Below are positions 42,441-51,364 of a stretch of DNA of 64,000 nt, piece by piece; within the stretch, counting starts at the first letter, position 1; every line of letters starts with the position of its first letter. This DNA is from Amycolatopsis taiwanensis DSM 45107 (GTDB lineage Bacteria > Actinomycetota > Actinomycetes > Mycobacteriales > Pseudonocardiaceae). The notes under the pieces were generated by a model that did no database searches, had not been told where the DNA came from, and was given only the letters and a program-made list of their open reading frames with translations. The position numbers and the translations under genes were made by a program. The stretch is taken from positions 65,962-129,961 of the forward strand of contig NZ_JAFB01000010.1 of NCBI RefSeq assembly GCF_000519205.1. Direction: 5' to 3'.

Positions 42441-42680
42441 ACGAAGCACCCGGACTGCGAGAGCTTCGAGCGCGGTCAGGCCGAATTCGACTGGCCAGTA
42501 CACCACGCGGCCGCCTGGAACTTCTACGCACACAGGAACTTCCCCGCCGCTACCTCACGGCGCCGGCAACGGTGCTCGACGTGGGAGGCGGACCCTGAAT
42601 GCCTTGCGCGACAGGCACACGGTGCATCTCGTTGTGGACGATCAGCGCGGCACGCTGACGACGCCGCATCTGGTGGAGTC
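42441..42680 (+). pseudogene. Gene relics after the ArsR gene
   Basis: A frame after the stop reads RRYLTAPATVLDVGGGP, the SAM-binding motif I of a methyltransferase, and then stops, with no body to the gene. About 40 bp later, 26 bp are identical to the rmlD codons for VVDDQRGT (GTTGTGGACGATCAGCGCGG core). Neither relic has a full reading frame. The stretch looks like decayed gene ends left by rearrangement. Confidence 0.45.
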
Positions 42681-43286
42681 TCACTCGATCGTGCTGTCGA
42701 GGGGTTTTCGACTGCTCGGCGGGTGCAGGAGTCCACCGGCGACGAGAGCTACCAGTGTGTCCGCGCGTTGTGCCGGGTTTGGGAGGGATTCGGTTGCCAG
42801 TGCTATGCCGTTGGCGAGTTGCAGAACATCGTCGACGGTGACGCTCGACTCCACCGAGCCCTCTCGATGGGCGCGAGCGAGTAGTTTCTGTGCGGCCTCT
42901 CGGATCGTGGTGTGGGGCGAGAACCCCGGATCGGATTCGTACCCGGTCAGCGCTGGTCCAAGTCCCCGTACGGTGGCTGCGTGCGCCACCACATCACGTA
43001 GCCAGCCCACCAGGGCTGCCCCCGCGCTCGATGCCGCCAGCAGGTCCTCCGCTCGATCACGTAATGCCCGCACGCGATCGCGGAGCACGGCTTCCAGCAG
43101 TTCCGCACGGCGGGGGAAGTGGCGATGCAGGGTGGCCGACCCGACCCCGGCACGGCGGGCGATCTCTTCCAGCGATGCCCCGGCTCCGGCCTCGGCGATC
43201 ACCGCACTCGCCGCGGCCACCAGTCGATCGCGGTTGCGTCGCGCGTCGGCCCGCTGTCGACCTGACGAACTGGGGTTTTCTCCCAT
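42681..43286 (-). CDS. TetR-family transcriptional regulator
   Basis: 201 residues. HTH at about 22-65: RDRLVAAASAVIAEAGAGAS, then LEEIARRAGVGSATLHRHF and PRRAELLEAVLRDRV. The C-terminal domain has the style of regulators near NAD(P)H or F420 oxidoreductases. It is divergent from the LLM-class oxidoreductase and the 98 bp between holds GGGGTA-type palindromes. Ligand unknown. Confidence 0.87.
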   Translation of the reverse strand: MGENPSSSGRQRADARRNRDRLVAAASAVIAEAGAGASLEEIARRAGVGSATLHRHFPRRAELLEAVLRDRVRALRDRAEDLLAASSAGAALVGWLRDVVAHAATVRGLGPALTGYESDPGFSPHTTIREAAQKLLARAHREGSVESSVTVDDVLQLANGIALATESLPNPAQRADTLVALVAGGLLHPPSSRKPLDSTIE

Positions 43287-43310
43287 CGGCCGGACACCTT
43301 CTGGCTAAGT

Positions 43311-43355
43311 GGGGTAGGTCCCCCGTATAGTACCGGAGCATAACTGGGGTACCCC
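43311..43355. promoter_or_regulatory. Paired GGGGTA palindromes, TetR operator candidate
   Basis: GGGGTAGGTCCCC begins at 43311 and the perfect palindrome GGGGTACCCC is at 43346-43355, 35 bp apart, in the region between the divergent TetR and LLM oxidoreductase genes. Flanking AAGTGG and CCACTT add an outer symmetry. Repression of both genes by the TetR protein is likely. Confidence 0.6.
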
Positions 43356-43384
43356 CTCCACTTGCGGACGCGAGGAGACGAAGA

Positions 43385-44296
43385 ATGCGGATCGGTTTGG
43401 CTGTCGGTGACGTGCGCGGTCCCTCGACGCTGGACGCAGTCGTCGATCAAGTGCGGGTGGCAGCTGACGCCGGATTCGCCACGGCGTGGTCGAGTCAGGC
43501 CCTGGGCTGGGATGCACTGACCACCATCGCGGTGGCTGGTGCCACCGTCACCGATATCGCGGTGGGCACGGCCGTGGTACCCGTTCCCCAGCGACACCCG
43601 ATGATGCTGGCTGGGCAAGCGCTGACCGTGCAGGCCGCGGTGACGGGACGGCTGACGCTGGGTGTGGGGGCGGGTATCGGCGCGATGGTGTCTGGGATGT
43701 TCGGACTGCCCACCGACCGGCCCGTGCAGCGCATGCGTGAATATCTGACGGTGCTCGGCCCGCTGCTGCGCGGCGAAAGCGTCGATTACCGCGGTGAGAC
43801 GGTCACCGTTGTGGGTGCAGTGACCGTCCCCGGCAGTGCGCCGGCGCCGTCGGTGCTCGTCGCGGCGATGGGGCCACGCATGGTGCGGTTGGCCGGAGAA
43901 CTCGCCGACGGGACCGCGACCTGGATGACGGGACCGAAAGCCCTCGGGGAGCACATCGTTCCGGCGATCACCAAGGCAGCGGCCAACGCCGGAAAACCGG
44001 CCCCGCGAGTCGTCGCCGGCCTGCCGGTGTGCGTCACCGACACAGCCGACGACGTCCGTGCCCGGATCGCCGAACAGTTCGCCCTCGCCGCACAGGTGCC
44101 CGAATATCGCGCGACACTCGATCGGGAAGGAGTGACCGGCCCGGAGGATGTCGCAGTCGTCGGCAGTGAAACTGAAGTGGCGCGGGCACTAAGCAGATTT
44201 CACGATGCCGGCGTCACCGAATTCATGGCCGCACCCTACGGAACCGCCGACGAACAAAACCGCACTGTCGACCTGCTCGCCGAGTTGGCCCGCTGA
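43385..44296 (+). CDS. LLM-class, probably F420-dependent, oxidoreductase
   Basis: 303 residues of the luciferase-like monooxygenase superfamily with a TIM-barrel fold. RIGLAVGDVRGPSTLDAVVD begins it, then VAADAGFATAWSSQALGWDA, VVPVPQRHPMMLAGQALTVQ and LTLGVGAGIGAMVSGMFGL. The pattern is that of TIGR03564-type F420-dependent enzymes rather than FMN luciferases. A GAGGAG ribosome site precedes the ATG. The F420 synthesis genes fbiA/fbiB are in the same window. Substrate unknown. Confidence 0.85.
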   Translation: MRIGLAVGDVRGPSTLDAVVDQVRVAADAGFATAWSSQALGWDALTTIAVAGATVTDIAVGTAVVPVPQRHPMMLAGQALTVQAAVTGRLTLGVGAGIGAMVSGMFGLPTDRPVQRMREYLTVLGPLLRGESVDYRGETVTVVGAVTVPGSAPAPSVLVAAMGPRMVRLAGELADGTATWMTGPKALGEHIVPAITKAAANAGKPAPRVVAGLPVCVTDTADDVRARIAEQFALAAQVPEYRATLDREGVTGPEDVAVVGSETEVARALSRFHDAGVTEFMAAPYGTADEQNRTVDLLAELAR

Positions 44297-44331
44297 AGCG
44301 AAACGTCTGTCCCGCCTTCCTTGTAGTCCAC

Positions 44332-45804
44332 TCAGGAGTGGGCTTGAGCCGTGGTCCGCGGCAGTAGCAGCATGATCGCCGCCACAGCCAGGTACAGGGC
44401 GATCTCCCAGGTCAGAACGCTACTCAGCGCCTGGCTGAACCGGCTGACCTGTTCACCGGTGGCCGGCTGATCGGCGAGGACGGTGAAGAACAACGTGCCC
44501 AGCGCGGCCACGCCGGTCGCGCCACCAAGCTGGGTAACGGTCGACAGGACACCACCGGCAGCGCCGGCGTCTCGCCCAGGAACGCCCGCCAGCACGATGT
44601 TGATCAGGATCGGAGCGGCCAGGCCGAGACCGAGCCCGCCGACGAACAGCGCCGCGGCCAGTGACCAGTACCCGGGCACTTGGCCGCCGCCCACCAGCCA
44701 CCACAACAACCCTTGCGATCCGGCGAGCACCAACGCGCCGGTGATCAGCAGCCGACGGCCGGCCTTCCCGGCCAGTGCGACACCGACACCTGAGGTCGCC
44801 ATGGAGCCGAGCGCATAGGGCAGGACGATCAGTCCAGTAGCCCAGGCGCTACGGCCCGTCCCGTCTTGCAGATACACCGACAGCGTAAGGAAGAACGCAC
44901 TGATCGCGCCAAAAAATAGCAGCGACACCACGAGACCTGCCGCGACGCTGCGCACCCGCAGCAATGCCGGGTCGAGCAGAGGCTGAGCTCCGTGCCGCCG
45001 AATCCCGGCTTCGAGCATGCCGAACACCGCCAACAACACCGCGCCGGTAGCCATCAGAAGAAACCCCCACCACGGCCATCCCCACTCACGGCCCTGCACG
45101 AGAGGGACGAGGATCAACAACATCGCACCGACCGAAATCACAACGCCGGCAAGATCCAACCGAGCACGAACCCCGGTCGTGCTCTCGGGCAGTACTCGCG
45201 CGCCGAGAACGAACGCGACCACGCCGATGGGCACGTTGACCCAGAAAATGGTGCGCCAGCCGAGGCCGAACAGGTCGGCGTTCACCAGCAGACCGCCGAG
45301 CAGTGGTCCGGCCGCGGCCGCCAGGCCCTGGATGGCGCCGAAGGCGCCGAACGCTCGAGCCTGTGCTGCCGGCGCCAGAGTGCAACGGATCAGCCCGAAC
45401 GTCTGCGGCACCATCAGCCCGGCGGCCATGCCCTGGCCGGTCCGGGCGATGATCAGCCACCCGGGTCCGGTCGCCAGCGCACACAATGCCGAGAACACGA
45501 CGAAGGCCGCGAGACCGGCTAGGAACACCCGTCGACGGCCGTAGCTGTCACCGAGCCGTCCACCGGTGATCAGGCCGGAGCCAAGCGCGAGGGTGTAAGC
45601 GGCCAGCACCCACTGCAACTGGGCCGGGCTTGCGTCGAGCGAACTCGCCAGGGCAGGCCCGGCAACGACGACGATTGTCGCGTCGAGAAGGTCCATGAAG
45701 GACGCGATCATGACCGCGCCGATGGCGATCACGGCAGCACGACCGGTCAAGGTCGCGGGTATGTCCGCTCGGCTTCCCGCCGTAGCAAGGTTTTTGGTGC
45801 TCAT
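44332..45804 (-). CDS. MFS transporter, DHA2 (14-helix) drug efflux type
   Basis: 490 residues. IGAVMIASFMDLLDATIVVV at helix 1 with the DHA2 motif, then GGRLGDSYGRRRVFLAGLAA, GQGMAAGLMVPQTFGLIR and FWVNVPIGVVAFVLG are those of EmrB/QacA-type proton antiporters. ATG at 45804 has no ribosome site, so the mRNA may be leaderless. A much longer in-frame extension overlaps the divergent regulator and is rejected. It is divergent from a WYL regulator and shares a perfect operator with it. Confidence 0.9.
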   Translation of the reverse strand: MSTKNLATAGSRADIPATLTGRAAVIAIGAVMIASFMDLLDATIVVVAGPALASSLDASPAQLQWVLAAYTLALGSGLITGGRLGDSYGRRRVFLAGLAAFVVFSALCALATGPGWLIIARTGQGMAAGLMVPQTFGLIRCTLAPAAQARAFGAFGAIQGLAAAAGPLLGGLLVNADLFGLGWRTIFWVNVPIGVVAFVLGARVLPESTTGVRARLDLAGVVISVGAMLLILVPLVQGREWGWPWWGFLLMATGAVLLAVFGMLEAGIRRHGAQPLLDPALLRVRSVAAGLVVSLLFFGAISAFFLTLSVYLQDGTGRSAWATGLIVLPYALGSMATSGVGVALAGKAGRRLLITGALVLAGSQGLLWWLVGGGQVPGYWSLAAALFVGGLGLGLAAPILINIVLAGVPGRDAGAAGGVLSTVTQLGGATGVAALGTLFFTVLADQPATGEQVSRFSQALSSVLTWEIALYLAVAAIMLLLPRTTAQAHS

Positions 45805-45825
45805 GTCGCGACATTGGCAGGAGCA

Positions 45826-45844
45826 GCGGACATCGAATGTCCGC
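45826..45844. promoter_or_regulatory. Perfect 8+8 bp palindrome between MFS and WYL genes
   Basis: GCGGACAT-CGA-ATGTCCGC lies in the 60 bp between the two start codons, 22 bp from the MFS ATG and 21 bp from the WYL ATG. It is the obvious binding site for the WYL-domain regulator and would control both genes. Confidence 0.7.
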
Positions 45845-45864
45845 GCGTCGGCGAGGATGAAACC

Positions 45865-46872
45865 ATGGCAACCACGTCGTTCCGCGCGCTCACCCTGCTG
45901 TCGCTGCTGGCCGCCCGCCGCGACTGGGCCTGCGCAGAACTGGCCGCCCGCCTTGGAGTCAGTACCCGGACCGTGCGCCGCGACATCAACACCCTGCGCG
46001 AACTCGGCTACCCCGTCGAAGTCGCCAAAGGCCCGGACGGCGGCTACCGGCTCGGCGCCGGCTCGACACTTCCGCCCCTGCTTTTCGACGACGACCAGGC
46101 CGTCGCGGTGGCGCTGGCCTTGCAGACCACCCCGCTCACCGTCTTCGGACTCCGCGAAGCGAGTGCCCGCGCCCTGGACACCCTGCGTCAAGTGATGCCG
46201 GCCCGGCTTCGTGCGGAGATCGACTCCATGCAGCTGACCTCGCTACCGAACTACTGGGAGTTCACCGCACCGCCCATCGGCCCGGCGACACTTAAAGCCG
46301 TCGGCGACGCCGTACGCCGACGTCACCTGCTCCGGTTCGATCACCTTCGTGCCGACGGCACCCGCCCCGACCCCCGCGACGCGGACTTCGCTCCGCCACG
46401 CACGGTCGAGCCCCACCACCTCGTCGTCTGGGCCGGCCGCTGGTACCTCGTCGCGCGAGACCCACTCGACGACAGTTGGCCCATCTTCCGTATCGACCGC
46501 ATCCACCCCCGCACCCCGACCGGCGTTCCCTTCAACCCGCGAACCCTGCCGAACCGCAGCGTCGCCGAGCATGTCGTCACCAGCTACGACCGCAGCGATA
46601 CCCCCGCCGAATGGCCATGCCTCGGATCCGCCGTCCTCCACCACCCCGCCGCGCTCGTCGCACGATGGGCCCCCGGCGGATCCGTCGTCGAGCCCATCAC
46701 CCCCACCACCACTCGCCTCACCCTCGGCGCCTGGTCCTGGGCGGGCATCGCCGGAATCCTCGCCACCTTCGACACCGAACTCACCGACATCCAGCCCGCC
46801 GACCTCCACACGGCCTGCACCACACTCGCCCGTCGCTACCAGCGAGCAACGCAGCCGGAAATCGACGACTAA
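45865..46872 (+). CDS. WYL-domain transcriptional regulator
   Basis: 335 residues. The N-terminal DeoR-like helix-turn-helix is ALTLLSLLAARRDWACAELA and GVSTRTVRRDINTLRELGYP, with the wing AKGPDGGYRLG. The WYL sensing domain follows (PHHLVVWAGRWYLVARDPLD with the W-Y-L core) and a WCX-like C-terminal part. WYL domains bind nucleic acid or nucleotide ligands in several bacterial defence and stress regulators; here the divergent DHA2 efflux pump points to control of efflux. GAGG precedes the ATG. Confidence 0.9.
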   Translation: MATTSFRALTLLSLLAARRDWACAELAARLGVSTRTVRRDINTLRELGYPVEVAKGPDGGYRLGAGSTLPPLLFDDDQAVAVALALQTTPLTVFGLREASARALDTLRQVMPARLRAEIDSMQLTSLPNYWEFTAPPIGPATLKAVGDAVRRRHLLRFDHLRADGTRPDPRDADFAPPRTVEPHHLVVWAGRWYLVARDPLDDSWPIFRIDRIHPRTPTGVPFNPRTLPNRSVAEHVVTSYDRSDTPAEWPCLGSAVLHHPAALVARWAPGGSVVEPITPTTTRLTLGAWSWAGIAGILATFDTELTDIQPADLHTACTTLARRYQRATQPEIDD

Positions 46873-46883
46873 TGGCCACCGTT

Positions 46884-47492
46884 TTAGAAACGATTGGGGG
46901 CGGCACTCGGCCGGGCTGCGGTGAGTGCGTCTTTGTCGAGGTCCACACCGGCGAACCGGCCGCCGGCGTAGTGGCGGAGCGCCGCGACGACCTCCTCGCG
47001 TGGCGCCTCGATGTACAGGATCGAGATCGGGAGATACACCGGAACACCCGGCTTCATCGGGCGCAGGGCCTGGGCGATCCGCGGCGAGACGCTGCGGAAG
47101 ACAATGTTCTCCTTCCACCGGAGCACGCCGATCGCCTCGATCTCCTGCCAGGAGAAGACGTTCGCCTTGCCCTCCACGTTCGCGATGGCGATCCCCTGGG
47201 TGCCGATCGTGATGGACCCCATCGCCCGCTTGTCGATCACGCCGGTCCGGTTGGGCAGGAGGAATCGGCGGAGGATCGCCAACAGGGCGGCGGCAACGGC
47301 GAGCCCGATCGGAACTATGGTCTGGGCGGCCAGCGACCAGATCGCGCCGCCGACGAGAACGACGCCGACGATGCCCACGGTCCAGGTGCCCAGCACGCCG
47401 AACTTCTTGTTCAGCTTGGCGGTGCCCAGGTTGTACTGGACCTGCTGCGGCGGGTGCGGATTCCGGGGCTGAGGGGGGTACGGGGACGTCAC
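46884..47492 (-). CDS. Membrane protein with a PH-like cytoplasmic domain, unknown function
   Basis: 202 residues. A Pro/Gln-rich N-terminus is followed by two helices (about 36-55 FGVLGTWTVGIVGVVLVGGA and 60-80), then a beta-rich domain with ITIGTQGIAIANVEGKANVF, WQEIEAIGVLRWKENIVFR and PVYLPISILYIEAPREEVVA, reminiscent of bacterial PH-like/DUF3093-style domains. GTG start with a weak ribosome site. It converges on the WYL gene. I do not recognise a named family. Confidence 0.65.
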   Translation of the reverse strand: MTSPYPPQPRNPHPPQQVQYNLGTAKLNKKFGVLGTWTVGIVGVVLVGGAIWSLAAQTIVPIGLAVAAALLAILRRFLLPNRTGVIDKRAMGSITIGTQGIAIANVEGKANVFSWQEIEAIGVLRWKENIVFRSVSPRIAQALRPMKPGVPVYLPISILYIEAPREEVVAALRHYAGGRFAGVDLDKDALTAARPSAAPNRF

Positions 47493-47629
47493 AGTTACCG
47501 GAGTTTGCCGGTTCCGCCCGGAGATGTCTAGACAGGCGAAGGTGGAGGCAAGATGTGTCCAAAAATCCGTGTTTCCGCCTGAGCTGACCACTCGCGCACC
47601 GGAGGCCACGTGCTCGTGGAAAAACACTG

Positions 47630-48757
47630 CTAGTGCCGGTTCAAGGCCTTGCGGTAGGCGGTCACGGTGGCTTGGGCGCAGCGGTGCCAGGTGAAGGTCG
47701 CGGCGTGGGCGCGATGCGCGATCGAGGCCGACGCCGGGTGCGGGTCGGAGATCGCGGCGCGAAGCGCATCGGAGAGGGCGTCGACTTCGCCGTAGGGGAC
47801 CAGGTGCGCATAGCCGCCGGAGATCTCCCGTAGTGCGGGAATGTCGCTGCACACCACGGGAACATCGCACGCGAGCGCTTCGAGGACGGGCAGGCCGAAC
47901 CCTTCGTCGCGAGACGGGAGCACCAGTGCCGACGCACCCGCGACCACGTGACGAAGGTCCACTTCGGACAGATAGCCGAGGTGGTGGACGCGGTCGGACA
48001 CGGTGAAGCGGCCCGGGCCGGAGAACACCAGGGGCGGCAGGTCCGGGGCGGCGGAGTGCGCGTTCAGCAGCCAGTCGAGGCCCTTGCGCGGACCGGAGGC
48101 GCCGACGAAGAGCAGGTACTCCGAGGGCAGCCGCAGCCGTTCCCGCATTTCCTTGGGCGGCACCCGGCCGGTGAACCACGCCGCGTCCACCCCCAGCGGG
48201 GTGACCACCACCTTCTCGCGGGCGACGTGCAGCCGTTCGGACACCGCGTCGGCGACCGCCGCGGTCGGGGTGCAGATCACGTGTGCGCGCGCCGCGCCAC
48301 GGCGGACCAGCTCGGGTAGATCCTGGTTGCTCGGCGCCAGCTCCTCCGGGGCGTCGAGGAAGGCGAGATCGTGGATCGTGAGCACGCCTGCCGCGCGGAT
48401 CGTGCCGGGCAACACGAAGTTCGTGCCGTGCACGACGTCCGCGTGCCCGGCGAACAGTTCGACCGGCGGGAATCGTGACCTCAGCCAGCTTTGGCGCAGC
48501 AGCCGCGCGGAAACCGGCATGCCACGGGCCCGCGCGCCGTGGGGCAGGACCCGCCGCAACTGCCGCCAGCCCCGCATGGTGAACGCCACCGCCCGCATGT
48601 CCACTTCGGACATCGAGGCCAGCTCCTCGGCGAGCGAGGCGGTGTAGCGGCCGACCCCGGTCCGGTTGCCCAGCAGCGGGGTGCCGTCCAGCAGTACCCG
48701 GACGGGCCTGGTCGTGCCGCCAGGTGGCGGGCGGCGGGCGGGCGGGAGATCAGCCAC
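47630..48757 (-). CDS. GT4-family glycosyltransferase
   Basis: 375 residues, GT-B fold. RVLLDGTPLLGNRTGVGRYT at the donor/acceptor N-domain, VVHGTNFVLPGTIRAAGV and TIHDLAFLDAPEEL in the middle, VGASGPRKGLDWLLNAH and the C-domain SRDEGFGLPVLEALACDVPV, the EX7E-type nucleotide-sugar site. Retaining enzymes of this kind often use GDP-mannose. GTG start overlaps the end of the upstream fused glycosyltransferase gene by 8 bp, so the two are coupled. Confidence 0.9.
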   Translation of the reverse strand: MADLPPARRPPPGGTTRPVRVLLDGTPLLGNRTGVGRYTASLAEELASMSEVDMRAVAFTMRGWRQLRRVLPHGARARGMPVSARLLRQSWLRSRFPPVELFAGHADVVHGTNFVLPGTIRAAGVLTIHDLAFLDAPEELAPSNQDLPELVRRGAARAHVICTPTAAVADAVSERLHVAREKVVVTPLGVDAAWFTGRVPPKEMRERLRLPSEYLLFVGASGPRKGLDWLLNAHSAAPDLPPLVFSGPGRFTVSDRVHHLGYLSEVDLRHVVAGASALVLPSRDEGFGLPVLEALACDVPVVCSDIPALREISGGYAHLVPYGEVDALSDALRAAISDPHPASASIAHRAHAATFTWHRCAQATVTAYRKALNRH

Positions 48758-51248
48758 GTCGGCGCGCCACTTTCCGGATCCGCCCGGCGACCCTGCGGGC
48801 CAGCTCCTTCGGCCCTCCGTCGGCTAGATATTCGCGGACCAGCGCGAGGTCGCGCCGCACCAGTTCGCCACCACGCAGTGGCTCGGAGACCACCAGGTCC
48901 GCCGCCCCGGGCAGCCGGTCGGCGGCGGGGCGCGGGTCACGGCAGAACGTGACCAGCGGTTCGAGCGCCTTCGGCCAGGCGAAGCGCTGCGCCACGATCG
49001 CGATGCGTTCCTTACAGGCAGCGGCGAATTCTTCGTCGTAGAGCACGCGTGCCAGCGCCTCGGCCAACGCCTCCGTGTCCTCGGCCGGCACGACCACGCC
49101 GAGCCCTTCGGACCGCACGAGATCGGCGAACGCGTCCCCGTCGGTCGTCACTATCGGCAGCCCGGACCACAGGTAGTCGAGTACCCGCGTGCGGAAGGCG
49201 AAGGTCGTCTCGACGTGCTCGAAATGCGTCGTGACCCCGCAATCGGCGTCGAGCAGCCAGTTCTGGCGTTCGGCGTATGGCACCCACTGCTCGTTGAAGA
49301 ACACATGCTTGCCGGTCAGCCCGAGCCGGTCGGCGAGGCCGACGGTGCGGGCGCCGATGTCCATCTCGGCGACCTCGGGGTTGGGGTGGCGCATGCCGAG
49401 GAACACCAGCCGCACGTCGGTGTGCTCTTCCCGGACCTTGTCGATGGCGTTTACCAGGGTGAGCGGGTCGAACCAGCTGTAGACACCGCCGGCCCACAGC
49501 ACCACCCGGTCGCCCTCGCTGATGCCGAGCGTGGACCGCAGACCCGGCCCGGTGCGCCGCGGAGGCTCCGGGGAAAGTCCGAACGGGACGATCGAGAGCA
49601 GCGACTGCGTGGTGGGATCGGCGTCGTACAACCGGGGGGAGAGGCGGCCGAGCGCGGCCAGGTGGCCCAGCCAGAACAGCCGCTGCCGTTCCGAGGCGCA
49701 CAGGAAGAAGTCCCCGCGCTCCAACTGTGCGTCCAGCACCTTCGTGACCCCGGCCAGGTCCGCGGCCCGCCGGTCGTCCGGCGCGTCCTTGCCCTGTTCC
49801 AGCAGCTCCAGGTGCATCGGGTCGTAGAGGTCGCAGACCACGATCTTGTTGGAGTTCTTCAGCTCCGGTGCCATTTCCAGCACGTGGCCCTGCAGGATCA
49901 CGATATCGGCCCAGGCGATCGGTTCGGTCAGATCCCGTTTGCGGGCCGCGGAGACGTGGAACGGCGCGGGCGGCGGCGCGGCCACCGGGTTGACCGTGAC
50001 CAGGCGCACGTCGTGCTCACCCGCCAGCACGGAGGCGATGTTCCAGGCGCGGATCGCGGGCCCGGCCATCCGCTCGGTGATCGCGTCACCGGTGAGCACC
50101 AGGACCCGGCGACGCTGCCCGAACACCTGGTCGATGCCGAACGCCTCGACCAGGATCTCGTGCGCGGCAAGGTACCGTTCGAGCGGGTAGGCGGGCTCCA
50201 AAGCCTTACGCAGCAAGGGAATCAGGTCGGCGTCGGTGCGCACCCTGGCGGCCTGCTCGACCGCGCGCGAGGAGGCCAGCTGCGGCATCAACTCCACGAA
50301 CTGGTCCACCGCCAGGACCCCGGCCAGCGTGGTCCTGGGCACCTCGACCGGGGACACCTCGGCCGGGCCGACACCACGGGCGAGGTCCAGCTGGGTGGCG
50401 TCGAGATCGCCCCGCGCGGTCGCCCGGCGTACCGCGAGCGCGAGCGCGGCCGGCAGCACCCTGGCCAGGGTCTCGTCGGAGAGGTTCTTGTAGAGCGCGG
50501 CCAGGGCGTTGCGTTCCAACAGGAACGTTTCTCGCCCACTGTCCGGGGCGTCCACTTCGGACATCGTCGCGTGGTGCCGGTGATAGGTGAGCGAGCCGGG
50601 CACGTAACGCACCCGCCAGCCGCGCAGGTTGAGCCGCCACCCGAGGTCGACGTCCTCGTAGAACATGAAGAAGCGCTCGTCGAACCCACCGAGCTCGGCG
50701 AACACGCCGGCCCGCACGAACATCGCCGAGCCGGTGGCGAACAGCACGTCCTTGGCGACCTCGTGCTCGGCCGTGGGCACCTCGGCCAGCGCGGTGCCCG
50801 CGTGGCGCTTGTACCCCATCCCGAACCAGGTCAGGCCCGCGTCCACGAAGTCGACGCCGGTGCCGTCCCAGTCGAGCACCTTGCTGGCCACCGCGGCCAC
50901 GCCCGGCTCGGCACGCAGCTCCGCTACGGCCGTCCGCACCCAGTCCGGATCCGGCCTGGCGTCGTTGTTGAGGAAGGCGAGGACGCTGCCCTCGGCGTGC
51001 TTCGCGCCCAGGTTGCAGCCGCCGGCGAAGCCGAGATTGGTCTCCGACGCGATCACCTTGACGCCCGGGACCGCCTTGATGCGCGCCACGTCGTCACCGC
51101 CGGAGGCGTTGTCCACGCACAGGATCTCCAGGCGGGGATAGTCGACGTCCTCGGTGAGCGCACGCAGGCAGGTGACCGTGTCGTCGGCGCCGCGGTAGTT
51201 CACCACGATCACCGAGACCAAGGGCAGCGGCCCATCCCCCGAAACCAA
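48750..51248 (-). CDS. Bifunctional glycosyltransferase: GT2 domain fused to GT4 domain
   Basis: 832 residues from a probable TTG start with GGAGG 8 nt upstream. The GT2 half (about 5-260) has VSVIVVNYRGADDTVTCLRA, LCVDNASGGDDVARI, VLAFLNNDARPDPDWV (DxD-like) and FFMFYEDVDLGWRLNLRG. The GT4-like half (about 375-760) has VLVLTGDAITERMAGPAIRA, LWAGGVYSWFDPLTLVNAI, GKHVFFNEQWVPYAERQNW and YLWSGLPIVTTDGDAFADLV. The fusion suggests two sugars are added in sequence. A reading frame continuing far upstream overlaps another gene and is not used. It is in an operon with flanking glycosyltransferases. Confidence 0.85.
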   Translation of the reverse strand: MVSGDGPLPLVSVIVVNYRGADDTVTCLRALTEDVDYPRLEILCVDNASGGDDVARIKAVPGVKVIASETNLGFAGGCNLGAKHAEGSVLAFLNNDARPDPDWVRTAVAELRAEPGVAAVASKVLDWDGTGVDFVDAGLTWFGMGYKRHAGTALAEVPTAEHEVAKDVLFATGSAMFVRAGVFAELGGFDERFFMFYEDVDLGWRLNLRGWRVRYVPGSLTYHRHHATMSEVDAPDSGRETFLLERNALAALYKNLSDETLARVLPAALALAVRRATARGDLDATQLDLARGVGPAEVSPVEVPRTTLAGVLAVDQFVELMPQLASSRAVEQAARVRTDADLIPLLRKALEPAYPLERYLAAHEILVEAFGIDQVFGQRRRVLVLTGDAITERMAGPAIRAWNIASVLAGEHDVRLVTVNPVAAPPPAPFHVSAARKRDLTEPIAWADIVILQGHVLEMAPELKNSNKIVVCDLYDPMHLELLEQGKDAPDDRRAADLAGVTKVLDAQLERGDFFLCASERQRLFWLGHLAALGRLSPRLYDADPTTQSLLSIVPFGLSPEPPRRTGPGLRSTLGISEGDRVVLWAGGVYSWFDPLTLVNAIDKVREEHTDVRLVFLGMRHPNPEVAEMDIGARTVGLADRLGLTGKHVFFNEQWVPYAERQNWLLDADCGVTTHFEHVETTFAFRTRVLDYLWSGLPIVTTDGDAFADLVRSEGLGVVVPAEDTEALAEALARVLYDEEFAAACKERIAIVAQRFAWPKALEPLVTFCRDPRPAADRLPGAADLVVSEPLRGGELVRRDLALVREYLADGGPKELARRVAGRIRKVARRRG

Positions 51249-51364
51249 GTCCCCACCTCCAGCGCGAAGTTCTCCCAGCGCACCCCTCGGATGTGCGGTG
51301 CCGACTCCGCCGCAGGTCAAACCCGGCCCCTCGAAACGCACGCTAAGCCCTGAGAGCTCGCATC

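Noticed and set aside
44332..46191. 619-codon version of the DHA2 transporter
   Set aside because: The extra 129 residues are antisense to the WYL regulator and have no membrane or transporter character.
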